Assembly: GCF_023349185.1 (NCBI RefSeq)
Contig: NZ_JAKIKY010000006.1
Location: 206,768 to 270,767, forward strand
DNA length: 64,000 nt
From: Shewanella aquimarina
GTDB lineage: Bacteria > Pseudomonadota > Gammaproteobacteria > Enterobacterales > Shewanellaceae
Direction of reading: 5' to 3'
Shown: positions 55,668 through 63,889 of the stretch, piece after piece
Position numbering within the stretch: the first letter of the stretch is position 1
Layout of the letters: each line of letters starts with the position of its first letter
Made by a program: the position numbers and the translations under genes
Notes under the pieces: model-generated
Told to the model about the DNA's origin: nothing
Databases searched by the model: none
Seen by the model: only the letters and a program-made list of their open reading frames with translations

Positions 55668-58586
55668 ATGACTACCACTATGACAATCAACAGATTAGCC
55701 CGCGGCGCGCATGCACGCCGCTTCACGCCCACGGCGCTCGCTCTGGCCTGTTCGCTGCTGGCCACACCCTGGGCGCTTCAAGCCCAAGACTCGCACTCGG
55801 CAAAGGTAGCGCCACCGACTCAAGCAGCTCCGCTTAAGGCGCAGCAGTCGCCAAGCAACCAAGGTCAGAATAGGGCTCGTTCAAATCATGCGACTAAAAA
55901 GGCGGCGCCTCAGCCCGCTGGCGCACGGGATGTTGTCGTCGGCGAGCAAGCGCCCTCGGTACTTAAGAAAGCCAGCCCCAAAAACGCCGATAAGATCAGC
56001 GAGCACGGAGTGGAGGGCGGCTCGGGGCTAACGGGTATGCAGGGCAGCCTGGCGCTAATGGGTTTGCAGGGCAACTTGGGAGCCAAGGGGCCTGCGGCCG
56101 AGGCCGATCCCTGTAACGGCTACAGTCAGTTCGATAACCTAAGCGGCCAGGCGCTGCATGACTTTGTGCGTCAGGCGGAGTTTTCCTGCATCTCCGAACT
56201 CTATTCCCGTAACGATGCCACCGCGGTCAAGGTCTATCAGGCGGACAATGTGGTGGCCGTGGCGAACTTGGCCAAGGCAGACGCGGCAAGCTACGACAGC
56301 AGCACGGGCAGTGAATTCCTTAATCTGTTCTATTTTCTGCGCGGCGCCTTCTACATAGAGTACTACAACGACGGCCTTAATTATGGCGACAGTCGTGCCA
56401 GCAATGCCATGCGCGACCTGTTGCTGGAATATGCCAAGAACCCGGCGTTTAACAGCCTGAGCGACATGCAGGGCAACACGCTGCAGGAGTATTTTATCGC
56501 CTGGGACAGCTCCTATAACTATTATGATTCGGCGGCGGTGATCACCGACTACCTTAATCGGTTCAGCGAGCAGCACCTGGCCTCCTGGTATCACAGGACG
56601 GCGCTGACCAAGGCGCTGACCACCCTCTATCGTGGCAGCTGGAACGAGACCTATATCAAGGCGTCGATGGAATATGACGCCCTGCGCGCTGCCTTGCTTA
56701 AGGTGGCGACCTCAGACTATATCATCAACTCAAGCTATGCCTTCGAGTCGACCGATGCCTTCCACGAGTTTGGCCGATTCTATGAGTATCAGTCCTACTG
56801 GCAGCTTCCCGAAAGCCTTAAAACCAGCCTTAACATGGGGGTGCAGCAATATATGGCTAAGTTCCCCCGTCTGTCGAAGCAGTGGGCCGATGGCGCCGGC
56901 TACCTGGATTATTACAACCCGGGTCAGTGTGACAGCTTTGGGATCTGTGGCTGGCAGGATGAGCTAGAGAGCAGCGTACTGGCGATTCACTACAGCTGCT
57001 CGGATACCATCAAGATCCGCGCCCAGCAGCTGACCGACTCAGAGCTGCAAGCCTCTTGCGATCTCATGGCTGAGGAAGAGGGCTTGTTTCATCAGATCCT
57101 GGCGACCGGAGGGGTGCCTGTGGCCGATGACTATAACGAGGATCTACAGGTCAACATCTTCGACAGCTATGAAGACTATGATGCCTATGCGGGGATCATC
57201 TTCGGCATCAATACCGATAACGGCGGCATGTATCTGGAGGGGACACCGTCGGATCCCAACAACCAGGCCCGTTTCATCGCCCATGAGGCGACCTGGACAG
57301 ACGATATTTTGGTATGGAACCTGAGACACGAATATGTGCACTATCTAGATGGTCGCTTCAACCTCTATGGCGCGTTTAACTACTTCGATATCGATACCGG
57401 CAAGTCAGTTTGGTGGGCCGAGGGCCTGGCCGAATATATCTCTCATCAGAATCGCTACGATGAGGCGATCGACATAGGCCGCAGCCAGGCCTTCAGCCTG
57501 AGTGAGATCCTGGCCAACACCTATGACAGCGGCACCGACAGAGTTTATCGCTGGGGTTATCTGGCGGTGCGCTTCCTGTTTGAGCAGCACAGAAGCGATG
57601 TCGATGCGCTGTTGGTGCATGCCCGCGCTGGTGATGCGTCGGCCTGGCTCAGCTATATCGACAACACTATCGCTACTAATTATGACGCGCAGTGGAGCAG
57701 TTGGCTGCTGACGGTGACCAGCAACGACACGCCGCTCGAAGGGGGCGTGGTGCCGCCGGTCGACAGCGATGGTGACGGCGTCATAGACAGTGAAGATGCC
57801 TTCCCGAACGATCCGACCGAGTGGGCCGATGAAAATGGCAACGGTATAGGCGACAACGCCGATGCGGCCAATGGTGGTGGAGAGGTGAGCCATTGCGGCG
57901 CGGCGACCCTCAGCGACGGTAACCTCACTCAGGAGCAGGCCGAGTGTGTGGCGGGCACTGGGGTGAATTACTACTATACCTATGTGGAGCAGGACAATAC
58001 CCAGCTCTACATCAGCACCACGGGTGGCGAGGGGGATCTGGACATCTACTTTAACCAGCAGACCTGGGCGAGCCCGAGCGACTATGAGGTGAAGTCACAA
58101 AACAGCGGCAATGAGGAGCTGATCAGTGTGGTAGCCAATCGTGGCTGGGTGTATCTCACCACAGTAGCGGTCACCCCGTTCGAAGGTGTTAGCCTCAAGA
58201 TAAGCCAGAGTGCGGGCGGTGCGCCCGATAAGGGTTCGCCCCAGGTAGCCGATGCTTGCCTAAGTCAAAGCCCATACAGCTATGGTGGGGTAGAGTTTGG
58301 CGAGGCGGTGTGTGTGGCCGACGGGCATTCGAGTTATTACTTCTATGTGCCGGCCAATACCTCGGCTATCGAGATCGACACGGCCCATGGTAGCGGCGAT
58401 CTGAATCTCTATGCTAATGCCACCACCTGGGCGAGCCCGACGGCCTATCAGGTCAAGTCGGAAAATGTCGGCAACGATGAGCATATTCGTGTCGAATCGC
58501 CCGCCGAAGGTTGGTTCTATGTCAGTGCCGATGGCGCGCCTTCTAGCAGTGGTGCCAGCTTGGTGGTGACCATAGAGGCCAACTAA
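55668..58586 (+). CDS. Secreted M9 collagenase (Vibrio-type)
   Basis: A 972-residue exported gluzincin protease. It has a signal peptide with core ALALACSLLATPWA. A variable Pro/Gln/Lys-rich linker follows. The M9 N-terminal domain begins around SCISELYSRNDATAVKVYQADNVVAVAN. The catalytic domain has HEYVH (in LRHEYVHYLDGRFN) and the distal Glu in WWAEGLAEYISH. A thrombospondin type 3-like Asp-rich stretch (DSDGDGVIDSEDAFPNDPTEW) and two C-terminal PPC domains follow, each with a WASPxxYxVKS motif. The ATG at 55668 has GGAG ten bases ahead; an ATG at 55638 lacks an RBS. Monocistronic with its own promoter and terminator. It probably degrades collagen-like proteins outside the cell. Confidence 0.9.
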   Translation: MTTTMTINRLARGAHARRFTPTALALACSLLATPWALQAQDSHSAKVAPPTQAAPLKAQQSPSNQGQNRARSNHATKKAAPQPAGARDVVVGEQAPSVLKKASPKNADKISEHGVEGGSGLTGMQGSLALMGLQGNLGAKGPAAEADPCNGYSQFDNLSGQALHDFVRQAEFSCISELYSRNDATAVKVYQADNVVAVANLAKADAASYDSSTGSEFLNLFYFLRGAFYIEYYNDGLNYGDSRASNAMRDLLLEYAKNPAFNSLSDMQGNTLQEYFIAWDSSYNYYDSAAVITDYLNRFSEQHLASWYHRTALTKALTTLYRGSWNETYIKASMEYDALRAALLKVATSDYIINSSYAFESTDAFHEFGRFYEYQSYWQLPESLKTSLNMGVQQYMAKFPRLSKQWADGAGYLDYYNPGQCDSFGICGWQDELESSVLAIHYSCSDTIKIRAQQLTDSELQASCDLMAEEEGLFHQILATGGVPVADDYNEDLQVNIFDSYEDYDAYAGIIFGINTDNGGMYLEGTPSDPNNQARFIAHEATWTDDILVWNLRHEYVHYLDGRFNLYGAFNYFDIDTGKSVWWAEGLAEYISHQNRYDEAIDIGRSQAFSLSEILANTYDSGTDRVYRWGYLAVRFLFEQHRSDVDALLVHARAGDASAWLSYIDNTIATNYDAQWSSWLLTVTSNDTPLEGGVVPPVDSDGDGVIDSEDAFPNDPTEWADENGNGIGDNADAANGGGEVSHCGAATLSDGNLTQEQAECVAGTGVNYYYTYVEQDNTQLYISTTGGEGDLDIYFNQQTWASPSDYEVKSQNSGNEELISVVANRGWVYLTTVAVTPFEGVSLKISQSAGGAPDKGSPQVADACLSQSPYSYGGVEFGEAVCVADGHSSYYFYVPANTSAIEIDTAHGSGDLNLYANATTWASPTAYQVKSENVGNDEHIRVESPAEGWFYVSADGAPSSSGASLVVTIEAN

Positions 58587-58608
58587 GCCCCAGGGTAGAT
58601 TTAAAGCC

Positions 58609-58638
58609 AAAACGTCGGCCCGGTGCCGGCGTTTTTTT
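58609..58638 (+). terminator. Terminator of the collagenase gene
   Basis: Stem AACGTCGGC / GCCGGCGTT (one G-U pair) followed by seven T. Confidence 0.9.
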
Positions 58639-58863
58639 ATCTGTCGCTTATCGCCATTATCAGTCTGTTTATTGCCGGACTACTATCTTCTAGGGAGCGT
58701 TTAGGGAGTGTCCAGTGAGCTCCCAAGGAGCGTCTAGGGAGATGATTGTTAACACTTTGTCAGCTTAGGTTCATGATCTTTGGCCTATACTTTGCCATGC
58801 CGATTAACGCTGCCGCTAATCGAACACCCATCAAGGACTGCCCATTAAGGACGAGGAGCCGAA

Positions 58864-59469
58864 ATGAAATCTATCTTGCTGAATTTGAGCCTGAGTCTGA
58901 TGCTGATAACGGGGATGACCGCCTGCAGCGTGAGTCAGGAAGAGCCACTGCAACTGCCCATGGCACCCGAGGATCGTCTGACCATGGTGGCCAGTGGCGA
59001 CTTGAGTTTTATCGCGAGTCATCATCAGGCCTTTGCTCTGCATCCCGATATCGAGCTGCTCAATGTGAGTGGAGAGGTGGAGCCAGATCAGCTTAAATCG
59101 CGCATGCGCAGCGCCATTAATGCCGTGATGCAGGCCAAGGGTTATCGGCAGGTGGCCGACAATGAGTCGCCTAATCTCTTGATCGGCTATGGTGTGGCTC
59201 TCGGCGAGACCATGAGCGACGGTGAGATCTTACAAAAAGCAGGCCTGGTGCCGGGCGTATCTGAGCAAGGCGTGGATATGGGCCGCTTCGAGAAGGGCTC
59301 TGTACTGCTGCTGGTGTTCGACCCCAGGCAGGCATCGCCAAGCTGGCGGGTATTGGCCCAAGGTTTTACGCCATTAAATTCAGACAATACCTTGGCCAGC
59401 GAAGAGGCCGATGAAAGGCTTGCCCGGGTGATCAATAAGATGCTAGGTGCGCTGCCTCGGCAGCCTTGA
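58864..59469 (+). CDS. DUF4136 lipoprotein
   Basis: A 201-residue lipoprotein with lipobox GMTAC near residue 21 and an N-terminal Lys, so it is anchored in the outer membrane or periplasmic face. The body shows the DUF4136 pattern: RMRSAINAVMQAKGYRQVADNESPNLLIGYGVALG, and RVLAQGFTP...DERLARVINKMLGALP at the end. The role is unknown. It has its own RBS (GGACGAGGAGCCG) and is monocistronic. Short repeats of GGGAGCGT(C/T)TAGGGAG occur just upstream (about 58690-58742). Confidence 0.85.
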   Translation: MKSILLNLSLSLMLITGMTACSVSQEEPLQLPMAPEDRLTMVASGDLSFIASHHQAFALHPDIELLNVSGEVEPDQLKSRMRSAINAVMQAKGYRQVADNESPNLLIGYGVALGETMSDGEILQKAGLVPGVSEQGVDMGRFEKGSVLLLVFDPRQASPSWRVLAQGFTPLNSDNTLASEEADERLARVINKMLGALPRQP

Positions 59470-59516
59470 TCTCGCCTGAAATGAAAGCTTGATAAGGCTG
59501 TAGGGTTAGCTAGTTA

Positions 59517-59550
59517 GAAAAAAAGCGCCGCTCAATATTTGGGCGGCGCT
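59517..59550 (-). terminator. Terminator of the TonB-dependent receptor gene
   Basis: Stem AGCGCCGC / GCGGCGCT (59524-59531 and 59543-59550) with a T-run on the minus strand. It may also help end the DUF4136 gene. Confidence 0.85.
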
Positions 59551-59560
59551 GCTGTATCGG

Positions 59561-61693
59561 TTAGAAACGTGTCTTCACGCCAAGGTTGATGGTGGTGCCA
59601 AGGCCCTTGGTGTTGTAGCCCGAATAGGTAAAGGCCTGAGAGCGCGCCGAATAGTAGTCTTCATTCAACAGGTTCTCTACCCCCAGGCTGAACTGCCAGT
59701 TGTTGAGCCGATAGCTGCTGCTGAGGTTGACCAGATGGTAGTTGCTTATCGGTCCCTGAGCGCCAACGTACTGGCCGTCGACCGGGTCGAACCGCTTGCG
59801 ATCGCCCACATACAGGTAGTTGATGGCGATGCTCGCATCGTCAATCAGCTGCCAGTTGAGGGAGGCGGTAAATTTAGGCGCCGAGATCACCTGGCCGTCC
59901 AAGTAGGTATCTTTCTCTGTGTCCTTACCTTCGACCCAGCTGTAGCTCATGTCTGTGCTCAGGTTATCCAGCCACTGGTAGGCCAGCTGCGCCTCATAGC
60001 CCCAGATCTTCTGTGGTGCGCGCACCGGCATGTAGACACCGGTTGCCGCGTCATAGGCGTTGCTGGTGCCAAGCTCTGAGGTGCTGCGATAAGCCGCCAG
60101 TTCATAGCTGAGCTTGTCATAATGACCCGAGAAGCCCACCTCATAGTTATCGACGATAGAGGCCTCAGTCTGGATAAGCGAGATATCGTTTACCGTGGCG
60201 GTACGCAGCAGGCGGCCAAGATCTGAGATATCCGCGCCCTGAGAGAAGCTGACAAACGGGCTGAAGGCATCGTCTAGCTGGTAGCGCAGGCCCAGGTTAT
60301 AGGTGGTCGAGGTAAAGTCTAGCTCGCCGCCCTTAACATCGAAGGGCACGGAGCAGGTCGCTGCGGTGCGGCACACCTTGAGGGTCTTATAGTCATCGAC
60401 ATTGATGTCGACCCTGTCGTGACGCACGCCCGCCTTGAGGATCCAGTCATCAAACAGGGTCAACTTGGTTTGCAGGTAGCCCGCCAGGTTGCTCATGTCC
60501 ATCTCGGGTACCCAGATGCGGCCATCGTGCAGTGGCTGTGAGCTGACGTCGTTGAGGGCATCGATACCATAGATGAAGCTGGCAGAGACATTGTCCCAGT
60601 CGGCGTAGCTGTTGAGGTTAATCCGCAGGCCGCGCTTCTCAGAGCGAATTAGCGATTGGCCGCCATCGTAGCCTTCGCTGGGGTTGGCCAGCGCGGCAGA
60701 GTAGAAGAACATGTTTTCTATCTTCTGATAGTAGGCGTCGAGGGTGAGTTGCGTCTGGTTAAAGATCTCCTGATCTGTGTATTTCAGCATCAGGTTGTGG
60801 CTGCCTCGCGGACCCTGTGGCACGCCGGGCTTAGGCTGGTTGGTCTTGATGGCGTAAGTTTTCACGCCGCTGTTGACGCTGCCGGTAACGTCCATGAGTT
60901 CGGCGTTTTGCTGCGCCTCATAGTAGTTGTAGGTCAGCTGTACCTGTTTCTCGCTGTCAAACTCATAGGCCAGCTTGGTAAACAGGTTTTGCGACTTGGT
61001 TTCTGACAGGCCGTAGATCAGGCCTATGATGTCGCCCTCGGCGTCATATTCGAGCCCGGTTTCCTCCTCGGAGGCGCTGACCACGTAGCTGACCTTATCC
61101 AGGGTACCGTCGATGCTGGCGTGGTAGCGATAACCTGCGCTGTCTTCAAACTTCACCGCGCTGAATTTGCTCGAGGCGCCTAGCTCTACGCTGGCCTTGG
61201 CATCGCTGCTGGGGGTCTTGGTGATGTAGTTGATGATGCCACCCGAGGCGCCGTTGCCATAGATGGAGGTGGCACCCTTGATCACCTCGATGCGCTCAAT
61301 GGCGCTAGGGTCGATGGAGCGAATGCCCAGGCTGCCGTTGCGTAGCGGGGTAGACTGGGGCACACCGTCGATCATCACCAGGGCCTTACGGCCACGGAGT
61401 GTCTGGCCTGCATTACTTGAGGTGCCTGTGCTGGGCGCCATGCCTGGTACGCGAAACGCCAGCATGTTTTGTAGCTCGGAGGTGATCAACATATCCTTGG
61501 CCAGGGTCTTGTTGTCGATCAGGGTCACCGAAGAGGGCACCTCTTCGATGCTCTCGGCGCTGCGGCTCCCCGTGACTATGATACGTTCTATGCTGTCATC
61601 GGCGGCGACGGCCTGCTGGCTCATCAGCCCGAGGCAGAAGAGGCTGGTATAGAGGGCCAAAGGTGATTTTTTTAAAGCAAGGTGAGCGGGCAT
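59561..61693 (-). CDS. TonB-dependent siderophore receptor
   Basis: A 710-residue outer-membrane receptor. The signal peptide is cut near QQAVAADDS. The TonB box-like ERIIVTGS follows at once. The plug domain (about 40-165) has LRGRKALVMIDGVPQSTP and IERIEVIKGATSIYGNGASGGIINYITKT, and the beta-barrel ends in Phe (VKTRF). The plug wording recalls aerobactin-type (IutA) and related hydroxamate receptors, but the ligand is not fixed. The ATG at 61693 has AAGGATAA upstream; TTG at 61696 is the alternative. A Fur box at 61746-61764 indicates induction by iron limitation. No siderophore synthesis or ABC genes are adjacent. Confidence 0.93.
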   Translation of the reverse strand: MPAHLALKKSPLALYTSLFCLGLMSQQAVAADDSIERIIVTGSRSAESIEEVPSSVTLIDNKTLAKDMLITSELQNMLAFRVPGMAPSTGTSSNAGQTLRGRKALVMIDGVPQSTPLRNGSLGIRSIDPSAIERIEVIKGATSIYGNGASGGIINYITKTPSSDAKASVELGASSKFSAVKFEDSAGYRYHASIDGTLDKVSYVVSASEEETGLEYDAEGDIIGLIYGLSETKSQNLFTKLAYEFDSEKQVQLTYNYYEAQQNAELMDVTGSVNSGVKTYAIKTNQPKPGVPQGPRGSHNLMLKYTDQEIFNQTQLTLDAYYQKIENMFFYSAALANPSEGYDGGQSLIRSEKRGLRINLNSYADWDNVSASFIYGIDALNDVSSQPLHDGRIWVPEMDMSNLAGYLQTKLTLFDDWILKAGVRHDRVDINVDDYKTLKVCRTAATCSVPFDVKGGELDFTSTTYNLGLRYQLDDAFSPFVSFSQGADISDLGRLLRTATVNDISLIQTEASIVDNYEVGFSGHYDKLSYELAAYRSTSELGTSNAYDAATGVYMPVRAPQKIWGYEAQLAYQWLDNLSTDMSYSWVEGKDTEKDTYLDGQVISAPKFTASLNWQLIDDASIAINYLYVGDRKRFDPVDGQYVGAQGPISNYHLVNLSSSYRLNNWQFSLGVENLLNEDYYSARSQAFTYSGYNTKGLGTTINLGVKTRF

Positions 61694-61745
61694 CAAATTA
61701 TCCTTGGTTTATGTAGGAAAAAAGGTTGAACAACAATTTGATGCG

Positions 61746-61764
61746 AATGATATAGATTATCATT
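61746..61764 (-). promoter_or_regulatory. Fur box upstream of the TonB receptor gene
   Basis: AATGATATAGATTATCATT is a 19-bp palindrome close to the classical Fur consensus GATAATGATAATCATTATC. It lies about 50 bases before the receptor start. fur itself is at 31374-31805. Confidence 0.8.
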
Positions 61765-62026
61765 TGTGTTTGCTCAAGATTTACATATGTTACATTTTTG
61801 TGTCGAACTGATTAGGCCTTTAGCCTTGGCACCGCTTGTAAAAGTAAGCGTGATTGGCGATGGGGGGAATCATTACTCGAAGTAACAAAGCCGCGCTGTT
61901 TTCCTTTGACTTGGCACACAATGCTGTCTAAGAATGCGCCTAAGCATTTGTAGAAGAGGGGGGAGTAGCATTTACATCAGCACTTGTATAAGCACTTGTA
62001 TAAGCCTTTACACTCTAACTTGTATT
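61765..62026. other. Gap between the Fur box and the DUF2797 terminator
   Basis: No gene is seen. A direct duplication of AGCACTTGTATA occurs at 61979-61990 and 61991-62002. The left part probably holds the -35 region of the receptor promoter. Confidence 0.45.
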
Positions 62027-62060
62027 AAAAAAAACGCCTGCACACTTTCGTATGCAGGCG
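62027..62060 (-). terminator. Terminator of the DUF2797 gene
   Basis: Stem CGCCTGCA / TGCAGGCG (62035-62042 and 62053-62060) with a run of eight T on the minus strand. It lies 115 bases past the stop, beyond a short tandem repeat. Confidence 0.88.
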
Positions 62061-62089
62061 CTTGCTGCTTTTTATTTGAGAGAGGCTCA

Positions 62090-62153
62090 TTCTAGCCGAG
62101 ATTTAATCTATTCGAGATAGGTACTAGCCGAGATTTATTCTAGTCGAGCTTTA
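62090..62153. repeat. Four 16-bp imperfect tandem repeats
   Basis: Units: TTCTAGCCGAGATTTA, ATCTATTCGAGATAGG, TACTAGCCGAGATTTA, TTCTAGTCGAGCTTTA, then a partial fifth TCTAG. They lie between the stop of the DUF2797 gene and its terminator, so they are transcribed in its 3' end. Confidence 0.75.
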
Positions 62154-62175
62154 TCTAGTAAAACTGTCACCCGAT

Positions 62176-62997
62176 TCACTCGGCTTCGAAGCTGACCTCG
62201 TAGGCGGTGAACTTACGCAGGTTAATCACGCCGGTATCGAAGATCAGGTACTGACCCTTGATCCCTATCAGCTTGCCGCTCACCACAGGCTCCTTGTCGA
62301 AGTTGTGGGAGGCTATCTTGGTGGGGAACTCGCTCACAGGATAGTCGATGGCGACTATCTCTTCATTCAGACGTTCGATGGCATACTCGCCGTGGGTCAT
62401 CATCAGGCTATGCAGATGTTGCTCGATCTGCGGCAGCAGCTCCTCGGCGTGCTCCTTGAGCGGTAAGGGGTTGGCATTGCCCTTTAACATGGCGCGCCAG
62501 TTGGTCTTATCGGCAATCATCTTGGCCAGCTCGACTTCGATCAGGCCAGAGAGTTGACGGCTGGATACCTTGAGGATGGGCAGGCCCTGGGTGGCGCCCT
62601 GATCTATCCAGCGGGTCGGCAGCTGGGTATGGCGGGTGATCCCCACCTTGAGCCCAGAAGTGTTGGAGAGGTAGACATAGTGGGGCACGAAACAGTTGGC
62701 CTCGCCCCACTCGGGTTCGCGGCAGGTCCCCTCGGCAAAATGGCAGGTCTCGGGTTTCATGATGCACATATCGCAGCTCGCCAGCTTCTTCATACAGACG
62801 AAGCAGTGGCCCTGGGAGTAACTCTTCTTGGTCTTCTTGCCGCAGTTACAACAGAAGATATTACCGGTATGGACCAGTTTGATATTGCTACCGATAAAGG
62901 GGTTGAGTTCGACTTCATTGTCGCCCACAAGCAGCTGATAATTGGCCAGGCCCTGCTCATCGAGCCTGGTGCGCATTTTCTTCAAAGTTCCTTGCAT
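62176..62997 (-). CDS. DUF2797 protein with zinc-ribbon-like and GIY-YIG-like parts
   Basis: A 273-residue conserved protein. Residues about 45-100 hold several Cys pairs (FCCNCGKK, CFVCMKK, CDMC) and further Cys/His (CHFAEGTC), fitting two zinc-binding knuckles. Residues about 106-180 begin VYLSNTSGLKVGITRHTQLPTRWIDQGA, which resembles the start of GIY-YIG nuclease-like folds (Y-L...K-V-G-I-T-R). The C-terminal part is beta-rich. The family function is not established. It stands alone with its own RBS (GAGAG) and terminator. Confidence 0.82.
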   Translation of the reverse strand: MQGTLKKMRTRLDEQGLANYQLLVGDNEVELNPFIGSNIKLVHTGNIFCCNCGKKTKKSYSQGHCFVCMKKLASCDMCIMKPETCHFAEGTCREPEWGEANCFVPHYVYLSNTSGLKVGITRHTQLPTRWIDQGATQGLPILKVSSRQLSGLIEVELAKMIADKTNWRAMLKGNANPLPLKEHAEELLPQIEQHLHSLMMTHGEYAIERLNEEIVAIDYPVSEFPTKIASHNFDKEPVVSGKLIGIKGQYLIFDTGVINLRKFTAYEVSFEAE

Positions 62998-63270
62998 TGC
63001 ACTCTCAATTGCGTTGGAGTCATTCGCCGCGGCGCCGACTCTTCGTTAATTTGTGATGAGTGTAACAGTTATAGGGGAGAAGATAAAAAGGGAGGGGCTT
63101 AACTGAATGCCGGTTAATCAAGGTTGTTGTCAGATGGAGTTTCATTGTAAGGGCCTGGCCGGCCGTCGCCCTGTATGGAAATATCAATGGCGTGATTACT
63201 TGGTCTGTGATGCTGCCTACATCACACTGACATTTTTGATGTTCTTATGGGTCAGATGTGATGGAGCGAC
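62998..63270. other. Intergenic region without a supported gene
   Basis: The first part is the upstream region of the DUF2797 gene. A 61-codon + strand ORF (63107-63292) runs into the repeat copy at 63271 and has no recognisable domain; I do not call it. Confidence 0.5.
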
Positions 63271-63334
63271 CGTATCTGCACTCGGTATCTAACGTCTCTT
63301 CGATTTGGCGGTATTGGTATGTTTAAGGTGTGAA
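63271..63334. repeat. Direct repeat, copy 1 (64 bp)
   Basis: Shares CTAACGTCTCTTCGATTTGG and flanking bases with copy 2 at 63568-63631. It differs by a few substitutions and a 2-base insertion. It lacks the hairpin that stands before copy 2. Confidence 0.75.
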
Positions 63335-63492
63335 AGCTAACTGATTTTTGCCCCAAAGTGTGCAGCCCTTAGAATGAAGGTTTGACATTTCTACAGTTTG
63401 CTTGGTTGGCACTTGGCGACATGCTCATCTATTAAGCGAGTTGAAGGTCGTACCTTCATCGCCATCTAACGCCTGCCCGGCGGGGGGTGTGC

Positions 63493-63631
63493 AGATACGC
63501 CTGTGAGACGCCGTGAATAAGTCCCTTTAGGCTCTGCCGAAACATCCCTGTTTCGGAAGCTCACCGGCGTATCTACACTCGGTATTTAACGTCTCTTCGA
63601 TTTGGCGGTATTGGATGTTTAAGGTGTGTAA
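63493..63631. repeat. Hairpin-plus-repeat extragenic element, copy 2
   Basis: AGATACGCCTGTGAG (63493-63507) and CTCACCGGCGTATCT (63560-63574) are inverted repeats with one mismatch. Inside them CCGAAAC (63537-63543) pairs with GTTTCGG (63550-63556). This nested hairpin runs into the direct repeat copy 63568-63631, which also covers the broken 3' end of the intI remnant. It is a REP/BIME-like palindromic element. Confidence 0.65.
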
Positions 63632-63794
63632 GGAATTGTTCAACGGCTGCTTCGCGCAGTTGGGCAGGATGTCTTTTCTGGTGAAAATAGATAAACTTCC
63701 TGACCCAATACAGGTAAGCCTTTTCGGTTTTTAAGCTATATCGCTTAGTTCTCAACACATTACGGATGGATTCAATGAAAGGTGACTTACTCAT
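63573..63794 (-). pseudogene. intI: Truncated integron integrase
   Basis: The first 58 or so codons match the N-terminal SAM-like domain of integron integrases: SPFIESIRNVLRTKRYSLKT, then EKAYLYWVRKFIYFHQKRHP and AVEQFLTHL. After THL the frame enters the repeat element and ends after 15 unrelated codons. The whole catalytic tyrosine-recombinase domain is missing, so it is inactive. I use the ATG at 63794; a GTG at 63803 is also in frame. The promoter region keeps a LexA box. It marks a former chromosomal integron platform. Confidence 0.82.
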
Positions 63795-63813
63795 CTGAGA
63801 CACTCAAAATCAA

Positions 63814-63835
63814 CAACTGTATATTTATACAGTTG
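63814..63835 (-). promoter_or_regulatory. LexA (SOS) box of the intI remnant
   Basis: CTGTATATTTATACAG (63817-63832) is a perfect CTG-N10-CAG site. It is extended to a 22-bp palindrome with arms CAACTGTATA/TATACAGTTG. It lies 20 bases before the intI ATG, the place where LexA represses integron integrases in Vibrio and other bacteria. Confidence 0.85.
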
Positions 63836-63889
63836 TAATGGGAGGTCGTGAAAAAGGCAAAATTCTGCTTCCTACTATGTAAATTGAAC

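Noticed and set aside
62027..62153. CRISPR-like array at the 16-bp repeats
   Set aside because: Units are contiguous without spacers and diverged; no cas genes are present.
63107..63292. 61-codon + strand ORF near the right end
   Set aside because: Runs into a repeat copy, no domain, Cys/Trp-rich composition.
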